A stretch of 64,000 bases of DNA from Litoditis marina. Its lineage: Eukaryota; Nematoda; Chromadorea; Rhabditida; Rhabditidae. Position numbers and translations under genes: made by a program. Positions within the stretch are counted from its first letter, which is position 1; every line of letters starts with the position of its first letter. Under the pieces are notes generated by a model. That model did not search any database, was not told the DNA's origin, and was given only the letters and a program-made list of their open reading frames with translations. Below are positions 57,273-64,000 of the stretch, in pieces. The DNA lies in the NCBI GenBank assembly GCA_964036275.1, contig OZ038435.1, positions 15,043,634 to 15,107,633 on the forward strand. Direction: 5' to 3'.

Positions 57273-57770
57273 TTTAAAGGGACCGTTCCTCTTTAATTTG
57301 GAGGTTCGAGCTGATTGGTCGATATTGTTTACATCAAAAAACCAAAATCATTCATATTGGTGTCAATTTCCTGTCTTGCTCCGTGTTTTCAAAAATGCGG
57401 CGCGACCACGCGCACGTACATACATCACCGAGTTCACCTACAAAATTTACAAAATTTACAAACAAAATTTTCAAAATGTAAATAAAATTACGAATCCATA
57501 TTCAAAACATGGCCATAATTACCAATATGAAATATGTGAAAAAAAAAAGATTTCTAAATATCATGAAAACTACAAAGCAGTGATAGATTAAGGATTACTG
57601 CATTACAGTAACCCAAATTCTGTTGGCTTCTATTTTGCCCCGTAATAATGCGGCTTTGTGAACTTTTTGTACGTAAGGTATGAACTTCCATCTCAAAACA
57701 GAATAAATGACTTTTTTCGTTATTCAAAATTTACCTACATTGCACATTATAGAGGTACGGTCCCTTTAAA
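57273..57770. mobile_element. Non-autonomous DNA element with TTTAAAGGGACCGT ends
   Basis: Left TTTAAAGGGACCGTTCCTCT and right AGAGGTACGGTCCCTTTAAA pair over ~19 bases with one indel. A 119-codon frame crosses the left part but shows no transposase motif; I treat it as chance. Confidence 0.68.
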
Positions 57771-58755
57771 TAAGACCAGTGAATAAGACAGAAATTTTTC
57801 GCATCTCTGTTTCCTCTCAATTTGATGTTTGAACTATTTAAATACAAGTCTGCTGGAAATGTCTCATTTCTACTCACATGTATCATATGGTTGTAATAAC
57901 ATGTTCCGTTGCACAGTGTAGATAAATATAGCCATAGCTCAATGATTATACAAAGACAACGGGTCAAATGAGTTTCATTAATTTATGTCCCGTTTATCAT
58001 TACGCACGTTGTTAGAGTATTTGTCGTTGTTATGAGTTGGTTGGCAGTAGGTTGTTGAGTTTTTTGACGACGTAGATTTTTCTAGAATCTTCGAGATCTC
58101 ACGAAAACTATCCCACGCAAACTTGCGAGATGATTCGTGATATTTTTTCCAGAAGTCACTTACTCATAATTAATATTCAAATAAGAGCCTTTTTCAAATA
58201 AGAGCACAATTTTGAGAGGAACAAACCTGATTTCACTTTGGAATTATCTAAAAATGGTTGGTTTCATCAGTTGAAATTTGAAGATACGGTAGCCTTTCCA
58301 AATCAGATCTGACCAGAACTACGCTTTTTGACCATTCATTTTTTTACCAACACGACCATTTTGACCAAAACTCACAGCTATAATTGTTATCTGAAAAAAA
58401 TACCGACTCATGAATTTTCGTCGAGTCAACCAAATTGAAGAATTTAATTTTCTCCGTTTCAATTTATTCTTTCTTAGAAACAATTTAGAAGTCTCAACTT
58501 GTTTTCGCTCGAGAACTCCACAAATATATAAAATTACAGTGAATTAAAATTCTCGCGGTACATAAACCATATTTTATTTCAAAACAAGATTGCTGAACCA
58601 GACAAAGATAGTCTTGGAATTTCGAGTATTTCAGTGTTTCAAGAATTACGCGCCGCTCCGGACAGATGGCAAAAAGTTCATTTTTTCGATAAGCTCTGAG
58701 TTTTGTATAATTCTTCAGATTTTAGTACTTTAACAAGAGAACAACTTTTACAACA

Positions 58756-58895
58756 GGTTACCTTCATTCCAATCTGCGTCTCTCGATTTGCACGCTCTCT
58801 CGCAAGAATGTTGACGCGGTGCATGTGAGAGCAAAGAAATAGCGTGTATTGTACGAAACGCAGGTTGGGATAGTGAGGCCGTGATTTTCTTGACT
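58756..58895. mobile_element. Foldback MITE, CTGCGTCTC family, diverged
   Basis: TTCATTCCAATCTGCGTCTC at the left, ACGCAGGTTGGGATAGTGAG at the right, 'gcaaagaaatagcgtgt' between. Confidence 0.55.
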
Positions 58896-59123
58896 ACGTC
58901 CTTAGACTTCCTAGTTCTCCATTTCTAGTTGCACGATCTAAAGTGATTATCGCACAACTTCCGCAACGAATTGCAAGATTTTTGATTTGATTTTACATTG
59001 TGGAAGTGATAAAAACCACTTCCGCACACAAATTGAGAAACATCTAAATCTTCACGGTTGTACTCCGGAAAGCCTCTGTTCGACCCGCAACTCTATTCTT
59101 CCTAAAGATTTTTTCTCGTTCTG

Positions 59124-59292
59124 AGTACGTATGCTAGACGATCCCGGCACCTTCATCCCATCCTGCGTCTCTCGTTCTGCCTCACTATTTCTTGTCTCTT
59201 ACATCCCGGGGGGATGTAGGAGCAGAGAAATAGCGTATGTTTGAAGAGACACAGGATGGGATGAAGGTGCCAGGATCTTCTAGCACACGTAT
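59124..59292. mobile_element. Foldback MITE, CTGCGTCTC family, well preserved
   Basis: AGTACGTATGCTAGACGATC and CACCTTCATCCCATCCTGCG at the left; CAGGATGGGATGAAGGTGCC and AGGATCTTCTAGCACACGTA at the right. Arms of ~50 bp pair almost fully. Confidence 0.75.
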
Positions 59293-59691
59293 TCTGGTTT
59301 TCCTACAAGTTTCCATCCGAAGATTTCATGAGCACGAGTGTGCGCGTTGACCTCGCATCAACAAATGCCGAACTGAGATTCTGGAATATTCGAAACTAAA
59401 ATTCACAACCGAGCAGTTATAAAGGTTTTTTTCAGAAAGGTCGATCTTCCAATATTTTTTTCGTCAGACCGTTTTGTTTGTTTTTGAGAAACCTAGATGA
59501 CTTTCCGAGAAATGTGCGGTAATCTGCGGTAATTTATTTGTGCGAATATAAATAACAATCTAAATACTATTATCATCGGTAGTAACCACCGATTAAACAT
59601 GTATTCCGTTTTCTATCTGAAATGCAGTGATAATAAAATGTTAAAACAACACTTTCAAATCAAATGTACGTTGTTTGCATGTTTTGCATGC

Positions 59692-59891
59692 TATAGTTGT
59701 TGCCAATGGAAAGGCGAGAGGGTACTGTATATCTCACTTTCCGCTGTGTACACACATATGTCTTCGATTCCAAAGCCCGCCGGTTATGTGCTCTAATAGC
59801 CCAGTGGTTAGTAGCGCCAAGCTACAAATCTTTTGCTCGCAGGTTCGATTCCGGGGAGAGACCGAAGATTATAAATTTGGCACTCACTATA
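59692..59891 (+). repeat. tRNA-like TIR element, variant A (200 bp)
   Basis: TATAGTTGTTGCCAATGG at the left, 'taatagcccagtggttagta' and AGGTTCGATTCCGGGGAGAG inside, GGCACTCACTATA at the right. One of the best preserved copies. Confidence 0.78.
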
Positions 59892-61107
59892 TGACATATC
59901 TCAAAGCAACTAGCCGTTTTGAAACTGGTACATCATGTTGCGTGAACTAACTCCGAAATACGTCCCAAGTCTAATTTTCCAAAAAACAAATGTTCATGTT
60001 TTTCAACAATACAGTAAACACTGCGTTAATTTTGTAAATTTATCTCTTGCTCGAAGATTGGTTCTGATTTTATGCTGATGGATTCCGATCACGTGAACTT
60101 CCCATGAGTTTCTAGACATTGCTGCGGATGTAGGTTTTTGGTCAAGTTACAATTTACTTTACCGCACCTTCTCAGATTGCAGATTAATTTAATAACCCGT
60201 ACAACCTGTGGAAAAGTAGTATTCTAGACCGCTATACGATAATTTTATGATTAATCGTGCAAATGCAGTATTAATATCAGAAACAGGTGCTAACCTCATT
60301 TAGATTGACCACTCAATTTACGCTGTAAGTTGTTCAAATCTTTTCCGTACTATGAATTTACTGAAACTCAGTACATTTACTCAGTAAATTTACTGAAACT
60401 CTTGCTCGGCGCGCTAGTTCCTTCTACTTCAAGACATTACATCATGCACATTTTCATTTCAAACTTCGGAAAATTTTTATGAGTGTCTATCCTTCCCTAT
60501 GTCACAACTTTTAAAGTTTGTCATTAGTTCATGGAGTTTCGATAGACTTTTTGTGGAATATCATGTGAAATTCCCACTCGATAAGAGGGATTCCTGTTGC
60601 GTCACAATATAAAAACAGAGTCTACGATATAAAATGTGCTTCACTCTGAACTATAAACTGTGGCAATCGAACTAGCGTTTTCTTGTCTCTGTGATGTTAG
60701 TTAGCAAATTTAGATTTTTTCGCAAAATACAGCGCTAGGAAAACAAAGTTATATATGTTGAACTCGACGTTCATTATTTTGTACGCACGACCTCAACCTA
60801 TTCGATATTAGAGTGACTATAGTAAGACTAATTAATGAAGAAATTTCGAATGCAGCTGCTGCTGATTTTTCACACACTCCGAAAACCTAATTGTAAATAT
60901 GTGTAGCAACAGTTCTGAGTGCATCATGCATTAGCTGAGCTGTTTGATAGTTTCTAATTCGTGTTGGTTTCTTCTCATACCAGGGTACTACCTGAAGTTA
61001 TAGTTTGTACAGGTATATTCGAAATAGGTCTCGTATTTCTCGAACTGTCTCAATTATATGCAAATTAGAGAAAAAAGTAATTTGTTACAGTTGAATCACG
61101 AATTAAG

Positions 61108-63983
61108 ATGCAGGAAGTCAGTTCACAGGAGAAAATGTCATCCGAACGAATTCTGGCGGCCATTTTGATTGCTTCGGTAAGTTTTATAGCTTCACAATAT
61201 TTATGCAATTTTTTGGAAAATGAATTGAAAGTTTTAAACGCAATAGGACGCATAAAAATAGTATGCAGCTCGTTTTGGGTACATATCTCAGTGACATTAT
61301 CATCTGACGCGGTATTCAATTTACTTCTAGTATATGAACTATAAGTTCACGAGTAGCTCACAAGTTGTTCATGAGATAGGTTGCTACGCTGCCAGATGGG
61401 CGCACATCTCGGTAAGGAGATCAAAATGGTGGCGCTCCTAATATACTTCAGTAAGAGGAATAGGTAGAACGTGAAGAAGCATCAGGAAACGCATATTTTC
61501 TTCCCACATATGCACCGCCATCATGTGACATTTTGCTTCCAATGTAGTGTGAACCCGGTGTATTCAGGGAATAATTTTAGAAACGAATAATTACACTACA
61601 ACGTATATGTAGATGAAAGTATATAGAACCTTTCCAGCTGGCTCTACTCGGCCTTTTGTGTAACCTGGGATGTGCTATTCTAATGTTGCGCCTGCGCGTG
61701 TTTCGCACGTCTTTCGGGGTTCTGAGTGTATGTGAAACGCTCTCCAACTCTGGAGTTCTGTTCACGTTTCTAGTCTGGGCGGCGCCTTTAACCATTACGT
61801 GAGTTCCTGAAGACTTCGAAAAAACTGACATAGAAATCTAGCTGTTTTTCAACTACAAAATGAGAGCTAATCTTGACTCTCTCTCTTTGATTCAAATTTT
61901 TATTCTGTGCCGCGCCGTTGACTTTTACGTGAGTTGCAAACATTATTTTAGGTTTGCTCGATAGTCTAGAAAACGTTGCAAGAAAAGGTACCAATATCTT
62001 ACACCAAATTTCACATAATAAGTTCTACTAGAAAATAGTGTTGTAGTGATGAAAATCACGTTAACCCTTTTAATTTTTTCTGAAGATTATGAATTTTTTT
62101 AAGTATCATGTTATAGTGATGCACTTAAATTTGTCAATTAACAAGGCCACGTTCCACTCACAACTAATCATAACTTTTTTCAGTTACCTGCCTCCAGAGT
62201 TGGAGTTCCTCAACCGTTACATCGGCCAGACAGCCATTTTCTTCCAAACAATCGCCCATCATGCCGTTTTGTGTATTTCGATCAATCGATTTTTCGCCAT
62301 AACGTTTCCATCATTCTATCGAAGAAGATTGGGGGTTCGAACCACTCTCTGGGTGGTCGCGGTGGTAGTTGTAGCCAGCTTCATCTACGCGTGTGTCTAC
62401 TTTTATGGTGAGTTTTAATACTCTTTACTGTTTTTTGTGATATCTTTCCGTGATACGTTGCAAATTTTAAGAAAAAGATTGTATTGCCTCCAGGATGCCT
62501 AACGATTTCAGAATATTCAATTAATCACACATGTGAAATGCGAAATTTTGGCAATTAATCCCCATTCCAATCACGCTCGAAACTTACATCTCATATGTTA
62601 CCCTGTTTGGAAACAATAATTTATGGCATTATAGTTAAAGTGTGATGAAACTGTAACTCCTTACCAACCTAAAACGAAGACAATTTGCCATTAAACTTAT
62701 TCAAAGCTAAGTTTGTTTTTATATATAGAGCACTTTTTTGTTCCAGAGGACTGCTACTTCCGGTACGAGCCCCGGGAGTACTACTGGGAGTTCGCCGACT
62801 CCCCCTGCGGTCATGCGATCGCCTTCTATATCGATCTATCGTATTGCGTAGGATTGATGTCTGTTGCGATCATGTTCGAACTTATAACATTTATGAAACT
62901 GAAGCTTATGACTAAAGTGAGTTTGAAATTGTTTTAATGAAGCTCGGAAGAGCAAGCGTAAAAATGCGACAGCGTAAACCCTATAAAAGCGCATTTAAAG
63001 CGTACCGCGACCGATTTCTGTTTTTAAAAAAATGTCTCACAAGACAGGGATATGGTTTGCTTTTGTAGTTAGACCGTACACGAGGTGGTATGATGGAATA
63101 ATTATTGTGGCGACGTTTCGGCAAATTCGCCGTTTTCAGAGCCTGAAAAAGGCATCAGTTCACAAAGTACAATAAACTCAATACAGTCGCGCAGGACAAC
63201 GTCGCCACAATAAATATTCCATCATACCACCTCGTGTACGGTTCAACTACAAAATCAAACCATATACACAACAATGCCGAGGTTCAAAAAAAACAGGACT
63301 TGGAGAAGACAGGGATAGTTCATAACAAGTTTAACTTTTTTTTCCAGACTGCAACTTCGCAAGGTGTGTCAACCGTGACAAATGTTGGTAACAAGAAACA
63401 GAAACAGGATATAAAGTTTTTCGTTCAGGTAAGTCTTCATAATATAATCGTGAAGGAGTCAAAGTAGTGAAACATGGATTATGTAAGCATGATAATACTT
63501 TCGATGAGTTCGTGTGAAAGGTGGAAATTAGCGAAGTTTCTGCAACAACCTGTGATTTACCTGTCTATGCATGAACATATTTCCAAATGTATGACAGTAT
63601 ATAGTCGCCATTTTCCTCATAAAGACAGCAGAGGGCTCGATTGATTGAGCGATGCGTGGCGAGCGGTCGTTGATTAGCTGCCAACAGACGAGAGAGTGTG
63701 TAGATCATTGATACTCAGACAAGCTGGCCGCTCGCCAAACCCCGCCTCTTACAAAATCGATGATACGGTGTCCACAACGGTTTGGCAAATCCTATAACTA
63801 CAAGTCTAAATTCAATCTATTCAATCTATTATTCAAAAAAAATTTATTTCAGACGTGTTCCATCTCGGTGTCATTTTGTTTCGTCTTTTTCTGTTTCCAC
63901 ATGATTTCGCCTCTGGCAGAAACTCGCTTCGAAGTTTTCATGACAACTACTTTTATCTGGGGACTAGGGCACAGTGGGCCCGG
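61108..63983 (+). CDS. Srx-class serpentine chemoreceptor, tandem paralogue, 3' end beyond the window
   Basis: Paralogue of the gene at 52840. Exons 61108-61176, 61637-61797, 62184-62407, 62747-62916, 63348-63428, 63853-63983; the last exon lies outside. Exons 2, 3, 4 and 6 have the same lengths (161, 224, 170, 131 bp) and phases as in the paralogue. Seen: TM1 LALLGLLCNLGCAILML; RVFRTSFGVLSVCETLSN; TM2 FLVWAAPLTIT; TM3 end AVLCISINRFFAITFPSFY; an extracellular DCYFRYEPREYYWEF..C loop; a basic stretch GNKKQKQD; MISPLAETRFEVFMTTTFIW before TM7. The variable parts are the N-terminus and the loop exon 5 (81 against 66 bp). Nothing broken is seen in the visible part. Confidence 0.82.
61343..61400. 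mobile_element. CTCATGAG-type MITE, right-end fragment
   Basis: AGTTCACGAGTAGCTCA.. to GGTTGCTACGCTGCCAG; only one end survives, in the first intron of the second Srx-class gene. Confidence 0.5.
61892..61935 (+). pseudogene. Duplicate of the end of exon 2 of the second Srx-class gene
   Basis: ATTCTGTGCCGCGCCGTTGA then CTTTTACGTGAGTT mirrors GTCTGGGCGGCGCCTTTAAC then CATTACGTGAGTT at the true exon end, ~130 bp upstream. Equivalent in place to the 53846 duplicate in the paralogue. Confidence 0.65.
63065..63250. mobile_element. Foldback MITE with ~50 bp arms
   Basis: Left arm (63065-63115) holds CCGTACACGAGGTGGTATGA and ATTGTGGCGACGTT; right arm (63198-63250) holds AACGTCGCCACAAT and TCATACCACCTCGTGTACGG. 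In an intron of the second Srx-class gene. Confidence 0.8.
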
Positions 63984-64000
63984 GTGAGTAAACAACAACA

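Larger units (their letters stand above)
57020..61107. other. Intergenic region between the two Srx-class genes
   Basis: No exon chain seen. It contains a poly(A) signal, a 0.5 kb inverted-repeat element, two CTGCGTCTC foldbacks and one tRNA-like element. 57780-58750 and 59900-61090 are AT-rich with nothing recognisable. The second Srx-class promoter should lie at the right end. Confidence 0.55.

Noticed and set aside
57232..57591. 119-codon frame in the 57273-57770 element
   Set aside because: Lys/Asn-rich, no transposase motif, no start context or splice partners.
59780..59860. Functional tRNA gene
   Set aside because: D and T arms are good, but the acceptor stem does not pair cleanly and the anticodon loop is irregular; the same sequence recurs in every copy of a mobile element.
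1..64000. CRISPR array, bacterial operon or origin
   Set aside because: Spliced genes, no ribosome-binding sites and no regularly spaced identical short repeats; the tandem arrays have diverged 100-440 bp units.

Overview
The window reads as nuclear DNA of a rhabditid nematode, most likely Caenorhabditis or a close relative. The signs are nematode-only chemoreceptor families (Srd, Srh, Srx classes), many small exons with TTTCAG-type acceptors, AT-rich introns and abundant short palindromic transposons. Genus and families come from recognising motifs by eye; no database search was run. Introns are long for the genus and repeat-filled, so single reading frames are short and genes had to be rebuilt exon by exon. 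Phase agreement at every junction is the main support for the models.

Layout: 1-5004 repeats, no gene seen. 5005-10047 (+) Srd-class seven-transmembrane (7TM) receptor with a minisatellite-bearing intron. 10713-17811 (-) Srh-class 7TM receptor, tail-to-tail with the first. 17812-23872 repeats and old duplications. 23873-32133 (+) complete 19-exon polypeptide GalNAc-transferase with a ricin-type lectin domain, 656 residues. 33658-48756 (+) prominin-like five-TM protein, 23 exons found, N-terminus not found; one of its introns holds a gag-only LTR retrotransposon flanked by the duplication ATATT. 48757-52839 repeats with a 0.93 kb tandem duplication. 52840-57019 (+) and 61108-63983 (+, cut by the window end) two tandem Srx-class receptors with matching exon structure.

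The genes do not form a pathway. The receptors probably act in sensory cells, the transferase in Golgi O-glycosylation, and the prominin-like protein in membrane protrusions or cilia (family knowledge).

Most unusual: (1) repeated tandem duplications across exon/intron edges, leaving exon fragments with their splice sites in neighbouring introns of at least four genes; (2) a uniform ~197 bp TA-flanked element with tRNA-like D and T arms inside, in about ten copies; (3) the small LTR element whose left LTR has shrunk to ~48 bp against 508 bp on the right; (4) two composite elements with a shared GCGAAGCGC head and different minisatellite tails.
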